Origin: Steroidobacteraceae bacterium
Lineage (GTDB): Bacteria; Pseudomonadota; Gammaproteobacteria; Steroidobacterales; Steroidobacteraceae
DNA: 64,000 nucleotides
Direction: 5' to 3'
Assembly (NCBI GenBank): GCA_019634915.1
Contig: JAHCAN010000011.1
Span: 1 to 64,000, forward strand
The translations under genes and the position numbers were made by a program. The notes beneath the pieces are model-generated. The model was not told the origin of the DNA, did no database searches, and saw only the letters and a list, made by a program, of their open reading frames with translations. Below, one piece after another: positions 10,415-23,081 of the stretch. Numbering within the stretch: position 1 is the stretch's first letter; the number at the start of each line of letters is the position of its first letter.

Positions 10415-11593
10415 TCAGTCGGCCTGGCGCCGCAGGAACGCCGGGATGTCGAGCACATCCTCGTCGCCCGCATCGGCGCGCAGGCCATCGCCGACCGCGC
10501 GCTGGCGCTGCACCGTCGGCCGATCGAGCGCGGCGTAGTCCGAGCTGCTGAGCGGCGAGCGGCGCACCACGCGCATCGGCGGTTCGGCCCGGACCGGCTC
10601 ACGCCCCATCTCGCGCGGGCGCGATGCCGGGAGGGCGACGCGGCCGAGGCCGGTCGCGACCACGGTCACGCGGATCTGGCTGGTCAGCTCCGGGTCGATC
10701 ACGGTGCCGACCACGACGGTCGCATCCTCCGACGCGTACTGCTTGACGATGTTGCCGACTTCCTGGAACTCGCCGATCGACAGGTCCATGCCCGCCGTGA
10801 CGTTGACCAGCACGCCGTGCGCGCCCGAGAGGTTGATGTCCTCGAGCAGCGGCGACGACACGGCGGCCTCGGCGGCCTCGCGCGCGCGGCTCTCGCCGCT
10901 CGCCGTGCCCGAGCCCATCATCGCCATGCCGGTCTCCGACATCACGGTGCGCACGTCGGCGAAGTCGACGTTGATCAGGCCGGGCCGCGTAATCAGCTCG
11001 GCGATGCCCTGCACGGCACCCTGCAACACCTCGTTCGCCGACTTGAACGCATCGAGCAGCGTGATCTGCGGGCCGAGCACCGTCAGCAGCTTCTGGTTCG
11101 GGATCGTGATCAGCGAGTCGACATACTTGCCGAGTTCGGCCATGCCGTGCTCGGCGATCAGCATGCGCTTGCCGCCTTCCATCTCGAACGGCTTGGTGAC
11201 GACCGCGACGGTCAGGATGCCGAGCTCCTTGGCCACCTGCGCAACGACCGGCGCGGCGCCGGTGCCGGTGCCGCCGCCCATGCCGGCGGTGATGAAGAGC
11301 ATGTCGCAGCCCTCGATCATCTCGATGATGCGGTCGCGATCCTCCATCGCGGCCTGCCGGCCGACTTCCGGGTCGGCGCCCGCGCCGAGACCCTTGGTCA
11401 TGTTGGCGCCGATCTGCAGCGCGGTCTTGACCTTCGAGTGCTTGAGCGCCTGCGCATCGGTGTTGATGCACAGGAACTCCACGCCCTCGATCCCGGCGGC
11501 GACCATGTGCGCGACGGCATTGCCGCCACCACCGCCCACGCCGAGCACCTTGATCACGGCGCTCTGGCTGTATGCGTCCATCAGTTCGAACAT
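10415..11593 (-). CDS. ftsZ: Cell division protein FtsZ
   Basis: A tubulin-like GTPase of 392 residues that forms the cytokinetic ring. The nucleotide-binding signature [13 protein letters not shown] and the early [11 protein letters not shown] loop are intact, as is the T7 loop region with [16 protein letters not shown] variable linker leads to the conserved tail [12 protein letters not shown], which binds FtsA and ZipA. A good AAGGAG precedes the ATG. It follows ftsA by 43 bases. Confidence 0.98.
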   Translation of the reverse strand: MFELMDAYSQSAVIKVLGVGGGGGNAVAHMVAAGIEGVEFLCINTDAQALKHSKVKTALQIGANMTKGLGAGADPEVGRQAAMEDRDRIIEMIEGCDMLFITAGMGGGTGTGAAPVVAQVAKELGILTVAVVTKPFEMEGGKRMLIAEHGMAELGKYVDSLITIPNQKLLTVLGPQITLLDAFKSANEVLQGAVQGIAELITRPGLINVDFADVRTVMSETGMAMMGSGTASGESRAREAAEAAVSSPLLEDINLSGAHGVLVNVTAGMDLSIGEFQEVGNIVKQYASEDATVVVGTVIDPELTSQIRVTVVATGLGRVALPASRPREMGREPVRAEPPMRVVRRSPLSSSDYAALDRPTVQRQRAVGDGLRADAGDEDVLDIPAFLRRQAD

Positions 11594-11636
11594 TGCAACG
11601 CTCCTTGGTGAAAAATCAGCAATACGGAAACCAGCT

Positions 11637-12872
11637 CTAGAAATTGCCCGCGAACCACGACTTCATCCGTTCGACCATCGACTTGGCACTGCCGCCGATC
11701 GAACGCCCGCGGCCGCCCGGCTGCGCGTTGTCCCGTGCGTAGAGCAGCAGGCCGACGGCCGTCGAATAGATCGGGTTCCTGACCACGTCGGTGAGCCCCT
11801 GCACCTGCTGCGGCAGGCCGAGACGCACCGGCACGTGAAAGACTTCCTCGGCGAGTTCGATCGCGCCTTCCATCTTGGCGCTGCCGCCGGTCAGCACGAT
11901 GCCGGCCGCAATCGCTTCCTCGAAGCCGCTGCGGCGCAGCTCGTCGCGCACCAGGCCGAACAGCTCCTCGTAGCGCGGCTCGACGACCTCGGCGAGCGTC
12001 TGGCGCGCGAGGCGGCGGGCCGGGCGGTCGCCGACGCTCGGCACCTCGATGCTCTCGTCCGGATTGGCGAGCTGCGAGAGCGCGCAGGCGTAGCGCACCT
12101 TGATGTCCTCGGCGTAGTGCGTCGGCGTGCGCATCGACACCGCGATGTCGTTCGTGACCTGGTCGCCGGCGATCGGAATCACTGCCGTGTGGCGGATCGC
12201 GCCGTTCGAGAACACCGCCAGATCGGTCGTGCCGCCGCCGATGTCGACGAGGCAGACGCCGAGTTCCTTCTCGTCCTCGGTCAGCGTCGCGAAGCTCGAC
12301 GCGAGCTGCTCGAGCACGACGTCGTCGACCTCGAGGCCGCAGCGCTGGATGCACTTCTCGACGTTCTGCGCCGCGCTGTCGGCGCCGGTGACGATGTGCA
12401 CCTTCGCCTCGAGGCGCACGCCCGACATGCCGATCGGGTCGCGGATGCCCTCCTGGCCGTCGATGATGAATTCCTGCGGCAGCACGTGCAGGATCTTCTG
12501 GTCGGCCGGGATCGCGACCGCCTTGGCAGCATCGATCACGTGCACGACGTCGTGCGAGGTGACTTCCTTGTCGCGGATCGCGACCACGCCGTGCGAGTTC
12601 AGGCTGCGCACGTGGCTGCCGGCGATGCCGGCGAACACCGAGTGGATCTCGCAGCCGGCCATCAGCTCGGCCTCCTCGACCGCGCGCTGGATCGACTGCA
12701 CGGTCGACTCGATGTTGACGACCACGCCTTTCTTGAGCCCGCGCGAGGGCTGCGAACCGAGGCCGATCACCTCGATGCTGCCGTCGGGCGCGATCTCGCC
12801 GACCAGCGCCACCACTTTCGAGGTGCCGATGTCGAGGCCGACGATCAGGGTCCTGTCTGCACGTTTCGCCAT
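11637..12872 (-). CDS. ftsA: Cell division protein FtsA
   Basis: An actin-like protein of 411 residues that anchors FtsZ to the inner membrane. Phosphate-binding loops are seen in LIVGLDIGTSKVVALVG and CLVDIGGGTTDLAVF, and the adenosine loop in AGIVLTGGSAKMEG. The C-terminus SMVERMKSWFAGNF is the amphipathic membrane-targeting helix. It starts six bases after the ftsQ stop and is followed by ftsZ, the standard order. Confidence 0.98.
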   Translation of the reverse strand: MAKRADRTLIVGLDIGTSKVVALVGEIAPDGSIEVIGLGSQPSRGLKKGVVVNIESTVQSIQRAVEEAELMAGCEIHSVFAGIAGSHVRSLNSHGVVAIRDKEVTSHDVVHVIDAAKAVAIPADQKILHVLPQEFIIDGQEGIRDPIGMSGVRLEAKVHIVTGADSAAQNVEKCIQRCGLEVDDVVLEQLASSFATLTEDEKELGVCLVDIGGGTTDLAVFSNGAIRHTAVIPIAGDQVTNDIAVSMRTPTHYAEDIKVRYACALSQLANPDESIEVPSVGDRPARRLARQTLAEVVEPRYEELFGLVRDELRRSGFEEAIAAGIVLTGGSAKMEGAIELAEEVFHVPVRLGLPQQVQGLTDVVRNPIYSTAVGLLLYARDNAQPGGRGRSIGGSAKSMVERMKSWFAGNF

Positions 12873-12878
12873 ATCTCC

Positions 12879-13679
12879 TCAGGCGTCCGGGTGGTCATCG
12901 GAAGAAGCGACACGGCCGGTCGCGAGCTGCACGCCGCGCGTGCGCCAGCCGATCGCGTAGCCATTCGAATAACGCATGTCGAGGTAGGTGATGTCGCCGG
13001 CGCGCTCGGTCACGAGCGGCAGCGCCGCGGCCATGAAGCGCTCGAAGCGCGCGTCGACGTCGCGCCGCCCGAGCCGCACGGTGATGCCGTTGTCGAGGTC
13101 GAACTCCCAGGCACCGCGCTCATCGAGGCGCATCGCGGTCAGGCGCATGCCGGCCTCCATCAGCCGGCCACGCGCGGCGAGGTAGCGTGTCGCGACGTCG
13201 TGCTCGGAGCCGACCGGTCCCGACAGCTGCGGCAGCTCGGGCGGGATGTGGCGCGTCTCGGAGATGAACAGCTCGCCGCGCGTGTTGAGCAGGCCGTTCG
13301 CGCCCCAGCGCGCCGCGGCGACCTGTTCGGTCACGTGCACGCGCAGGCCGCGCGGCCAGGCGCGCTGCACGCTCGCGCTGTCGAGCCACGGGATCGACTG
13401 CAGGCTGCGGCCCACCATCCCGAGGTTCACGCTGACGAGGCCGGTGCCGCGCACGCGCTGCTTGACCGCCTGCTCGACGTCGAGCGGCGAGACACGCTGG
13501 AAGCGACCCTCGACGATGATCGTCTCGATCGGCTGGTCGAGCGCCCAGGCGACGGCCACGACCGCGCCGCCGAGCGCGGCAAGGCTCGCCGCGGTCGCGG
13601 CGAAGCGGCGCCAGGCGATCGCCGGCAGGCGCCATGTGCGCTCGCTCTGCTTGCGTCGATTCCTGCCGCGCAGTCGCAT
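12879..13679 (-). CDS. ftsQ: Cell division protein FtsQ
   Basis: A bitopic inner membrane protein of 266 residues. A basic cytoplasmic tail ([17 protein letters not shown]) and one membrane helix (about residues 28-48) lead to a POTRA domain starting at PIETIIVEGRFQRVSPLDVEQAV and the FtsQ beta domain. It links early and late division proteins through FtsL and FtsB. The ATG overlaps the ddl stop by one base (TGATG). Confidence 0.96.
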   Translation of the reverse strand: MRLRGRNRRKQSERTWRLPAIAWRRFAATAASLAALGGAVVAVAWALDQPIETIIVEGRFQRVSPLDVEQAVKQRVRGTGLVSVNLGMVGRSLQSIPWLDSASVQRAWPRGLRVHVTEQVAAARWGANGLLNTRGELFISETRHIPPELPQLSGPVGSEHDVATRYLAARGRLMEAGMRLTAMRLDERGAWEFDLDNGITVRLGRRDVDARFERFMAAALPLVTERAGDITYLDMRYSNGYAIGWRTRGVQLATGRVASSDDHPDA

Positions 13680-14644
13680 CAGCGTGCTGTCCTCGCGAAG
13701 CTGGTTTCGAGCACGCGCCAGACGAGCTCGTCGAAGTCGAGGCCGATCGCCGCCGCCGCCTTCGGCGTGAGGCTGTGATCGGTCATCCCGGGGACCGTGT
13801 TGATCTCGAGGAACAGCGGCCGGCCCTCCCCGTCCATCATGAAATCGACGCGGCCCCAGCCGCTCGCCGCGCACGCGTCGAACGCGGCGAGCGCGAGTCG
13901 GCCGAGCTGCGCCTCGGCGGCACCGGAGAGGCCCGACGGGCAGAAGTAGCGCGTGTCGCTGCGCAGGTACTTCGCCTCGTAGTCGTAGAACACCTTCGGC
14001 GTCTCGATGCGGATCGACGGCAGCGCGCGCCCCTTCAGGATCGAGACCGTGTACTCCGCGCCGGTGACCCAGGGCTCGGCGAACACGGTCGGCTCGTGCA
14101 ACGCCGCGCTCTGCCAGGCGGCATCGAGATCGGCCGCGCGCTCGACCTTGGTCATGCCGACCGAGGAACCCTGCGTCGCGGGCTTGACGATCAGCGGCAG
14201 GCCGAGCCGCGACAGCGCCTCGGGAAAATCCGCCGGGCCGCGCAGCAGTGCGTAGTCGGGCGTGTCGACACCGACCGCGGCGACGAGGCGCTTGGTGCGC
14301 AGCTTGTCCATGCACACGGCCGAGCCGAGCACGCCGCTGCCGGTGTACGGCACGCCGAGGCATTCGAGCGCGCCCTGCACGGTGCCGTCCTCGCCGCCGG
14401 GGCCGTGCAGCGCGATCCACGCGCGATCGAAGCGCCCGGCGAGCAGCTCGGTGAGCGGCCGCTCGGCCGGATCGAAGGCGTGCGCATCGACGCCGCGCCG
14501 CTGCAATGCCGCGAGCACCGCGTTGCCGGAGAGCAGCGACACTTCACGCTCGGTGGAGGAGCCACCGAGCAGTACCGCGACGCGCCCGAACGCGACGGCG
14601 TCGGTGACTTCGGTGATGCGACCTGCGTGGTATGCGAGTTTCAT
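13679..14644 (-). CDS. ddl: D-alanine--D-alanine ligase
   Basis: An ATP-grasp enzyme of 321 residues that makes D-Ala-D-Ala for the peptidoglycan stem. Visible motifs are [45 protein letters not shown] and [14 protein letters not shown]. The start MKLAYHAGR at 14644 was chosen because it overlaps the murB stop as ATGA. It carries about 20 residues before the usual family start. It sits between murB and ftsQ, as in most gammaproteobacterial dcw clusters. Confidence 0.97.
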   Translation of the reverse strand: MKLAYHAGRITEVTDAVAFGRVAVLLGGSSTEREVSLLSGNAVLAALQRRGVDAHAFDPAERPLTELLAGRFDRAWIALHGPGGEDGTVQGALECLGVPYTGSGVLGSAVCMDKLRTKRLVAAVGVDTPDYALLRGPADFPEALSRLGLPLIVKPATQGSSVGMTKVERAADLDAAWQSAALHEPTVFAEPWVTGAEYTVSILKGRALPSIRIETPKVFYDYEAKYLRSDTRYFCPSGLSGAAEAQLGRLALAAFDACAASGWGRVDFMMDGEGRPLFLEINTVPGMTDHSLTPKAAAAIGLDFDELVWRVLETSFARTAR

Positions 14645-15542
14645 GCTGCTGCCTCGCCGACGATGCGTACTTCGGGCGTGAGCTCGATGCCGGTGCGGGC
14701 CTTGACGACCGCCTGCACGTGCCGGATCAGCGCTTCGATGTCCGCGGCGCTGGCGTCGCCGTGGTTGATCAGGAAATTGGCGTGCTTCGCCGACACCGAC
14801 GCCCCGCCGATGCGGTGACCCTTGAGGCCTGCCGCCTCGATCAGGCGCGCGGCGTGGTCGCCGGGCGGGTTCGTGAACGTCGAGCCGCCGCTCCACTCGC
14901 CGATCGGCTGGGTCTGGCGGCGCTTTTCGAGCAGATCGCGGATCTCGTTCGCCTGCGTCGCGGGGCGGCGCGTGAAGCGCAGCAGCGCGCCGAGGAAGCC
15001 CTCGTCGGACGCCGGCGGCTGCACGCTGCGATAGCCCACCACGTATTCGGCCGCGTCGCGCGTGTGCTCGACGCCGCCGCGGTCGATCACGTCGACCGAC
15101 ACGACGTGCCTCCAGGTCTCGCCGCCGAACGCGCCGGCGTTCATCGCGAGCGCGCCTCCGAGCGTGCCGGGAATGCCGGCGAAGAACTCGGCGGGGCCGA
15201 GGCCCCACTTGACGCATTGCCTCGCGATGCGCGCGCACGGCACGCCCGCCTCGCAGTACACGGTGGTCGCGTCGCGCCGCTCGAGAGCGGCGAGCGCGTG
15301 GTGCGTGACGATCACGACGCCGCGCAGGCCGCCGTCGCGCACCAGCAGGTTGCTGCCGAGGCCGAGCCACAGCACCGGCACCGTGCGCGGCAGCGCGGCG
15401 AGGAAGCGCGCGAGGTCGCGCCGGTCGCGCGGCGTGAAATACATCTGCGCCGGGCCGCCGACGTGCCAGGAGGTATGGCGCGACATCGGCTCATCCGTCT
15501 TCACGAGCGCGGCGAGATCGCCGGCGAGCGCGGGCGCGGCCA

Positions 15543-15546
<4 letters not shown>
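14641..15546 (-). CDS. murB: UDP-N-acetylenolpyruvoylglucosamine reductase MurB
   Basis: A type II-like (short) MurB of 301 residues that reduces enolpyruvyl-UDP-GlcNAc to UDP-MurNAc using FAD and NADPH. The FAD loop is [19 protein letters not shown], followed by [23 protein letters not shown]. The catalytic serine is in [18 protein letters not shown] and the C-terminal glutamate in [10 protein letters not shown]. It lies between murC and ddl with four-base overlaps at both ends. E. coli murB is elsewhere and longer; this placement is common in other proteobacteria. Confidence 0.97.
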
Positions 15547-16966
<1,420 letters not shown>

Positions 16967-16970
<4 letters not shown>

Positions 16971-18076
16971 GCCGCGGCCCCCGCGTCGATGCGCGCGACG
17001 GCGAGGCAGGCGTCGGCAAGGTCTTCGGTCGCGCGCGGCCGCGCCAGCGCGCGCGCGCGCGCGGCCATCGCCAGCAGCCGCTCGCGCCCGCCGCGCGCGA
17101 GCTCGAGCAGTTCACGCGCGAGCCGCTCGGCCGACAGCTCCCGGTCCGGGACCAGCAGCGCCGCGCCCTCACGCACGAGCCAGCGTGCGTTCGCGGTCTG
17201 GTGGTCGTCGACCGCGGCCGGAAACGGCACCAGGATAGACGCGACGCCGGCCGCCGCGAGCTCCGACACCGTCAGCGCACCGGCACGGCAGACCACGAGA
17301 TCGGCCCAGGCGTAGGCCTCGGCGATATCGTCGATGAACGGCAGCACCGTGGCCGACACGCCGGCGTCGGCATAGCTCTTGCGCGCCGCATCGATCCAGC
17401 GCGGCCCCGCCTGGTGGCGGATCTCGAAACGCGCGCTGCCGGCGAGGCGCGCCACGGCGAACGGCACGACCGCGTTCAGCCGGTTCGCGCCCTGGCTGCC
17501 GCCGACGACCAGCAGGCGCAGCACGGCGCCGCGACCGGCCGCGCGCGCGGCCGGCTCGGCCAGCGAGAAGAATTCCGCACGCACCGGATTGCCGATCACG
17601 CGCACCGGCTGCGAGGCGTCGAACGCTCCCGGGAACGCGGCCAGCACCTCGCGCGCGAAGCGTGCGAGCACGCGGTTCGTGAACCCGGCGATCGCGTTCT
17701 GCTCGTGCACGATCAGCGGCCGGCGCGTGAGCCAGGCGGCCAGCCCGCCGGGCCCGGTGACGAAGCCGCCGAGGCCAACGACGGCGATCGGCCGGTGGCG
17801 GCGCATCGCGCGCAGGCTCTCGTACAGCGCGCGCGCGAGCCGGAACGGCGCCGCGAGCAGGGTCGCGATGCCCTTGCCACGCAGGCCGCCGATCGATATC
17901 CACTCGACCGGCAGTCCCTCGGCCGGCACGAGCCGCGCCTCGATGCCCTGGCGCGTGCCGAGCCAGACGATCGCGCAGTCGCGCGCGCGCAGCGCGCGCG
18001 CGAGCGCGAGCGCCGGATAGACGTGACCGCCGGTGCCGCCGGCCATGATGACCACGGTGCCGCGCGAGCCGCTCAT
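16967..18076 (-). CDS. murG: UDP-GlcNAc:lipid I N-acetylglucosaminyltransferase MurG
   Basis: A GT28 family enzyme of 369 residues at the inner face of the inner membrane that converts lipid I to lipid II. The membrane-facing glycine loop is [17 protein letters not shown]. Other conserved blocks are [41 protein letters not shown] and the C-terminal [24 protein letters not shown]. The start [11 protein letters not shown] at 18076 overlaps the ftsW stop as ATGA. A longer in-frame extension upstream is only a shadow of ftsW. Confidence 0.97.
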
Positions 18077-19248
18077 GCCGTCACCGTCGCCGGGCCGCGC
18101 GTGCGCGACGCGGCCTCGTGGTACACACGCAGCAGGATGCCGACCCAGGCCACCGTCACGATCAGGCTCGAGCGGCCGTAGCTCATCAGCGGCAGCGTCA
18201 GCCCCTTGGTCGGCAGCGCGCCCATGTTCACGCCGATGTTGATGAAGGCCTGCAGGCCGATCCACAGGCCGAAGCCCGCGGCGAGGTAGGCCTGGAACTT
18301 GAGCCCCGCGTCGGCCGCGAGCTGTGCGATGTGGAAGGCGCGCCACGCGAGCGCGATGAACAGGCCGATCGTCACGACGACGCCCAGCAGCCCGAGCTCC
18401 TCAGCGAGCACCGCGAACAGGAAGTCGGTATGCGCTTCGGGCAGGTAGAACAGCTTCTGCACGCTCTCGCCGAGGCCGACGCCGAACCATTCGCCGCGGC
18501 CGATCGCGATCAGCGACTGCGTCAGCTGAAAGCCGCTGTTGTACGGATCGGCCCACGGATCGAGGAAGGCCGCGAGGCGGCGCATGCGATAGCCGGACAG
18601 CGCGATCAGCGCACCGAAGGCCGCCAGCGCGGCGAACACCATCGCGAGCACGTAGCGCAGGCGCGCGCCGGCGACGAACAGCACGCCGAAGCCGGTCGCG
18701 AACAGCACGGTCGCCGCGCCGAAGTCGGGTTCGGCGAGCAGCAGGATGCCGACCAGCGCGAGCAGCCCGAGCGGCCTGGCGAGGCCGGCAAAGCCCGAAC
18801 GCAGCTCGGTCTCGCGCCGCGCCGCGTAACTCGCGATGTAGATCAGCACGATCAGGCGCACGAGTTCGGAGGCCTGGAAGTTGAAGCCGGCGAGCCGGAT
18901 CCAGCGGCGGCTGCCGTTGACCATGTGGCCGAGGCCGGGGATCAGCACCGCGACCAGCAGCGCGATCGCGATCACGAGCAGCGGCAGCGCGAACCGCTCG
19001 AGCAGTTCGCTGCGCACGCGCGTCAGCACGAGCGCGCCGGTGCCGCCGATCAGCAGCAGCACGAGCTGGCGCTCGAGATAGAAGAACGGTTCGCCCGATT
19101 CCTTGTTCGCGATCGACACCGACGCCGAGGTGACCATCACGAGGCCGAGCAGCGAGATCGCGAGCACCAGCGCGAGCGTGACCCGGTCGAGGCGAAAGCC
19201 GCCGCCGCGGGCGCCCGAGCGGGCCCAGGTCATCGTGTCCGCCGTCAT
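18073..19248 (-). CDS. ftsW: Peptidoglycan glycosyltransferase FtsW
   Basis: A SEDS family membrane protein of 391 residues with about ten predicted helices, the septal peptidoglycan polymerase that works with FtsI. Characteristic motifs are VNGSRRWIRLAGFNFQASE, the catalytic-aspartate-containing LAEPDFGAATVL and QSLIAIGRGEWFGVGLGES, and the ending KGLTLPLMSYGRSSLI. Its stop overlaps murG and its start overlaps murD by four bases. Confidence 0.97.
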   Translation of the reverse strand: MTADTMTWARSGARGGGFRLDRVTLALVLAISLLGLVMVTSASVSIANKESGEPFFYLERQLVLLLIGGTGALVLTRVRSELLERFALPLLVIAIALLVAVLIPGLGHMVNGSRRWIRLAGFNFQASELVRLIVLIYIASYAARRETELRSGFAGLARPLGLLALVGILLLAEPDFGAATVLFATGFGVLFVAGARLRYVLAMVFAALAAFGALIALSGYRMRRLAAFLDPWADPYNSGFQLTQSLIAIGRGEWFGVGLGESVQKLFYLPEAHTDFLFAVLAEELGLLGVVVTIGLFIALAWRAFHIAQLAADAGLKFQAYLAAGFGLWIGLQAFINIGVNMGALPTKGLTLPLMSYGRSSLIVTVAWVGILLRVYHEAASRTRGPATVTA

Positions 19249-20621
19249 GCCGCGAGCTCCCGCACGGCCTGCTCGAACACGCGGCCGCGCTGCGCGTAGT
19301 CACGGAACATGTCGAGGCTCGCGCAGGCGGGCGACAGCAGCACGACGTCGCCGGCCCGCGCGACGCGCGCCGCCGTGTGCACCGCCGCCTCGAGCGTCGC
19401 CTCACGCGTGACCGGGCAGACGCCGGCGAGCACCGCGGCGATCGCCGGCGCGTCGCGGCCGATCAGCACGACGTGGCGCACCTTGCCGCGAAACGCGGCC
19501 GCGAGCGGCGTGAAGTCCTGGCCCTTGCCGTCACCGCCGGCGATGATCACGAGCGTGCCGGGCAGGCCCGACACGGCCGCGAGCGTCGCACCGACGTTCG
19601 TGCCCTTCGAATCGTTCACGTAGCGCACGCCGCCGACCTCGGCGACCCACTGCGTGCGGTGGTCGAGGCCACGGAACTCGCGCAGCACGGCGAGCATCGG
19701 TGGGCGCGCCAGCCCGAGTGCCTCGCCGAGCGCGAGCGCCGCGAGCGCGTTGGCGGCATTGTGGCGCCCGGGAATGCGCAGCTCATCGAGCGCGAGCAGC
19801 GGCTCGTCGCGGCGCACGAGCCACTCGCCGCCCGCGGCCGCGCCACGATCCGCGAGGCCGTAGTCGGCATCGGTGGCGCCGAGCACCGAGAAAGTGAGCG
19901 TCCGGCGCTCCGCCGCCGCGCCCTGCCCGCCCATGCCCGCGCGCATCGCCGCGACCAGCGGGTCATCGAGATTGATCACCGCCGCATGGCAGTGCGCGAA
20001 GATGCGCGCCTTCGCGGCGGCGTAGTCGGCGAGCGTCGCGTAGCGGTCCATGTGATCGGCGGTCACATTGAGCACGGTGGCCGCGGCGAGCTCGAGCGAG
20101 CGCGTCGCCTCGAGCTGGAAGCTCGACAGCTCGAGCACGTACAGTGCGGTTGCCGGATCGCCGAGCAGGTCGAGCGCCGGCTCGCCGAGATTGCCGCCGG
20201 CGCGCACCGCGAGGCCGGCACGGCCCGCCATCTGCGCGAGCAGCGTCGTCACCGTGCTCTTGCCATTGGTGCCGGTGATGCCGACGACCGGCGCGCGCGC
20301 CGCGCGCGCGAACAGCTCGATGTCGCCGACCACCTCGATGCCGCGCGCACGCGCGGCCGCGAAGAACGGCGCATCGAGCGCGAGCCCCGGCGAGGCGACG
20401 ACCAGCGCCGCCCCGTCGAGCAGGCCCGTGTCGAGGCCACCGGCACGCACGACGATATCGCCGGCGCGCGCGCGCAGCGCGCCGAGCTCGGGCGGCTGCG
20501 CGCGGCTGTCGGTGACCGCGATGCGCCAGCCCTGCGCGTGCAGATAGCGTGCGCTCGCGAGCCCGGTGCGGCCGAGCCCCGCGATCACGGCATGGCGTCG
20601 TGTTGTCGTCGCGGCGGTCAT
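19245..20621 (-). CDS. murD: UDP-N-acetylmuramoylalanine--D-glutamate ligase MurD
   Basis: A Mur ligase of 458 residues. An N-terminal Rossmann motif ([17 protein letters not shown]) is followed by the ATP loop [18 protein letters not shown], the LELSSFQLE segment and the C-terminal [19 protein letters not shown]. It adds D-glutamate to UDP-MurNAc-L-Ala. The start at 20621 overlaps the mraY stop (ATGA). Confidence 0.97.
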   Translation of the reverse strand: MTAATTTRRHAVIAGLGRTGLASARYLHAQGWRIAVTDSRAQPPELGALRARAGDIVVRAGGLDTGLLDGAALVVASPGLALDAPFFAAARARGIEVVGDIELFARAARAPVVGITGTNGKSTVTTLLAQMAGRAGLAVRAGGNLGEPALDLLGDPATALYVLELSSFQLEATRSLELAAATVLNVTADHMDRYATLADYAAAKARIFAHCHAAVINLDDPLVAAMRAGMGGQGAAAERRTLTFSVLGATDADYGLADRGAAAGGEWLVRRDEPLLALDELRIPGRHNAANALAALALGEALGLARPPMLAVLREFRGLDHRTQWVAEVGGVRYVNDSKGTNVGATLAAVSGLPGTLVIIAGGDGKGQDFTPLAAAFRGKVRHVVLIGRDAPAIAAVLAGVCPVTREATLEAAVHTAARVARAGDVVLLSPACASLDMFRDYAQRGRVFEQAVRELAA

Positions 20622-21703
20622 CGCAGCTTCAGGGTCGCGAGACCCGCCAGTACGAGCAGCAGCGACAGGATCCAGAAGCGCACGATCACCTTCGGCTCCG
20701 CCCAGCCCTTCAGCTCGAAGTGGTGGTGGATCGGCGCCATGCGGAAGATCCGCTTGCCGGTCAGCTTGAACGACGCGACCTGCAGGATCACCGAGGCCGT
20801 CTCGAGCACGAACACGCCACCCATCACGAGCACGACGACTTCCTGGCGCACGATCACCGCGATCACGCCGAGCGCGGCACCGAGCGCGAGCGCGCCGATG
20901 TCGCCCATGAATACCTGCGCGGGATAGGAGTTGAACCACAGGAAGCCGAGCCCCGCGCCGACGATCGCGGCACAGACGATCAGCACCTCGCCGGCCTGCT
21001 GCACGGCCGGGATGGTGAGGTAATTGGCGAACACGGCATTGCCGCTCGCGTAGGCGAACACGCCGAGCGCCGCGGCGACCATCGCGGCCGGCATGATCGC
21101 GAGCCCGTCGAGGCCGTCGGTGAGGTTCACCGCGTTGCTCATGCCGACGATCATCAGGTAGGTCAGGCCGATGAAGCCGGCCGCGGACAGCGGTATCGCG
21201 ACGTTCTTCAGCACCGGCAGATAGAGCGTCGTCTCGGTCTGCGAGCGCGCCATGTACCAGAGCACGGCGGCGGCGATCAGGCCGGCGACCGACTGCCAGA
21301 AATATTTCCAGCGCGGCGCGAGTCCCTTCGAGTTGCCGACGACGAGCTTCAGGTAATCGTCGTAGAAACCGATCGCGCCGAACGCGAGCGTCACGCCGAT
21401 CACGATCCACACGAAGCGGTTGGACAGGTCGGCCCACAGCAGCGTCGCGACCAGGATCGCGACGATGATCAGCGCACCGCCCATCGTCGGCGTGCCGGCC
21501 TTCGGCAGGTGGCTGCGCGGGCCGTCGTCGCGCACGACCTGGCCGACCTGGTAGCGCGACAGGCGCGAGATCATCGCCGGCCCGACGAGCAGCGAGATCG
21601 CGAGCGCCGACATCGTCGCGAGAATCGCGCGCAGCGTCAGGTAGGAGAAGACGTTGAAGCCCGAGTATTCGGCGGTCAGTTCCTTGGCGAGCCAGTACAG
21701 CAT
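20618..21703 (-). CDS. mraY: Phospho-N-acetylmuramoyl-pentapeptide transferase MraY
   Basis: An inner membrane enzyme of 361 residues with ten predicted helices. It transfers phospho-MurNAc-pentapeptide to undecaprenyl phosphate, giving lipid I. Catalytic aspartates are in [10 protein letters not shown] and [13 protein letters not shown], and the histidine-rich loop [17 protein letters not shown] is intact. It starts five bases after the murF stop. Confidence 0.98.
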   Translation of the reverse strand: MLYWLAKELTAEYSGFNVFSYLTLRAILATMSALAISLLVGPAMISRLSRYQVGQVVRDDGPRSHLPKAGTPTMGGALIIVAILVATLLWADLSNRFVWIVIGVTLAFGAIGFYDDYLKLVVGNSKGLAPRWKYFWQSVAGLIAAAVLWYMARSQTETTLYLPVLKNVAIPLSAAGFIGLTYLMIVGMSNAVNLTDGLDGLAIMPAAMVAAALGVFAYASGNAVFANYLTIPAVQQAGEVLIVCAAIVGAGLGFLWFNSYPAQVFMGDIGALALGAALGVIAVIVRQEVVVLVMGGVFVLETASVILQVASFKLTGKRIFRMAPIHHHFELKGWAEPKVIVRFWILSLLLVLAGLATLKLR

Positions 21704-21707
21704 TCGA

Positions 21708-23081
21708 CTACTGCGCCTTCACGTCGACGGTGAGTGCATCGACCACGCGCTCGAGCCGGTTCGAGCGCGAACCCTTGACGAGCAGGCGCACGTCCGCGGC
21801 GAGCGCCGCGTCGAGCTCGCGCGTCAGCGCCTCGGCATCGGGAAACCACTGCGCGCCGGCGCCGAAGGTCTCGACCGCGAGCGCGCTCAGCGGGCCGGTC
21901 GCGAACAGCCGCTCGATGCCGTGTTCGCGCGCATAGCGGCCGATGTCGGCGTGCGCAGCTCCGGCGTGCGCGCCGAGTTCGCCCATGTCGCCGATCGCGA
22001 GCCAGCGGCGCCCGCCGAGGGCGGCGAGCACGTCGATGCCGGCGCGCATCGAGCTCGGATTCGCGTTGTACGAATCGTCGACCAGCCACGCGCCCGCGCG
22101 CGTCGTGCGGAAATTGAGGCGGCCCTTGACCGCGCGCATCGCGGCGAGTCCGGCGGCCACGTGCGCGAGCGTGGCGCCCGCCGCGACCGCCGCCGCGGCC
22201 GCCGCCAGCGCATTCGCGACGTTGTGCCGGCCCGCGAGGCGCAACCGCACGGCCACCTCGCCGCCGGGCGAGCACAGCGTGAAGCGCGTCGCGAAGCCCT
22301 CCGCGCCGACCGCGGTCTCGATGTCGCGCGCATGGAAGTCCGCGCCGGGCGTCAGGCCGAAAGTCACGACGCGCGCGCGCGTCATGCCGTGCCACAGCCC
22401 GCAGTAGGTGTCGTCGTGGTTGACGACCGCGACGCCGTCCGCCGCGAGCGCGGCGAACAGTTCGCCCTCGGCGCGCGCGACGCCCTCGAGCGAGCCGAAG
22501 CCCTCGAGGTGTTCGGCACCGGCGTTGGTCACGAGGCCGATGCCGGGGCGCGCCAGCGCGGCGAGCGCGGCGACCTCGCCCGGGCGGTTCGCGCCGATCT
22601 CGATCACCGCGAACTCGTGCGTCGCATCGAGCCGCAGCAGCGTGACCGGCACGCCGATGTGGTTGTTGAGATTGCCCTGCGTCGCGAGGCAGTTGCCGGC
22701 CTCGCCGAGGATCGCCGCGGTCATCTCCTTGGCCGTCGTCTTGCCGTTGCTGCCGGCAACACCGATCAGCGGAATCGCGAAGCGGCCACGCCAGTCGGCC
22801 GCCGCGCGCGTCAGCGCAGCGAGCGTGTCGGGCACGATGATCTGCGCGACCTGCGCATCCCGCGCCGCGGTCACGACGACCGCGGCGGCGCCGGCGGCGG
22901 CGGCCGCGCCGACGAACTCGATCGCGTTGTAGCGCGGGCCCTGCAACGCGACGAACATTTCGCCGGCGCGCAGGCTGCGCGTGTCGGTCGACACGCCGGT
23001 GTAGGCCCGATCGGCGCCGACGAGCCGCCCGCCGCAGGCGCGCGCGAACTCGCCGAGCGTGCGCACGGCAGCCGCGCTCAT
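21708..23081 (-). CDS. murF: UDP-N-acetylmuramoyl-tripeptide--D-Ala-D-Ala ligase MurF
   Basis: A Mur ligase of 457 residues that adds the D-Ala-D-Ala dipeptide. Visible are [17 protein letters not shown] in the uracil-binding domain, the ATP loop [32 protein letters not shown] and the C-terminal [20 protein letters not shown]. The stretch around residues 60-75 is alanine-rich ([12 protein letters not shown]). The start overlaps the murE stop by four bases. Confidence 0.97.
   Translation of the reverse strand: MSAAAVRTLGEFARACGGRLVGADRAYTGVSTDTRSLRAGEMFVALQGPRYNAIEFVGAAAAAGAAAVVVTAARDAQVAQIIVPDTLAALTRAAADWRGRFAIPLIGVAGSNGKTTAKEMTAAILGEAGNCLATQGNLNNHIGVPVTLLRLDATHEFAVIEIGANRPGEVAALAALARPGIGLVTNAGAEHLEGFGSLEGVARAEGELFAALAADGVAVVNHDDTYCGLWHGMTRARVVTFGLTPGADFHARDIETAVGAEGFATRFTLCSPGGEVAVRLRLAGRHNVANALAAAAAAVAAGATLAHVAAGLAAMRAVKGRLNFRTTRAGAWLVDDSYNANPSSMRAGIDVLAALGGRRWLAIGDMGELGAHAGAAHADIGRYAREHGIERLFATGPLSALAVETFGAGAQWFPDAEALTRELDAALAADVRLLVKGSRSNRLERVVDALTVDVKAQ

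Noticed and set aside
10704-13778. Open frame of about 1020 codons on the plus strand opposite ftsZ, ftsA and ftsQ
   Set aside because: Antisense shadow of three well-identified genes; composition is arginine- and histidine-rich without domains.
17040-17070. Run of alternating GC dinucleotides in murG as a repeat or Z-DNA element
   Set aside because: It encodes alanine and arginine codons in a conserved MurG region, and similar runs occur throughout this high-GC sequence.
18077-18346. N-terminal extension of MurG in the same frame
   Set aside because: It is the shadow of ftsW; the family start and the ATGA overlap favour 18076.
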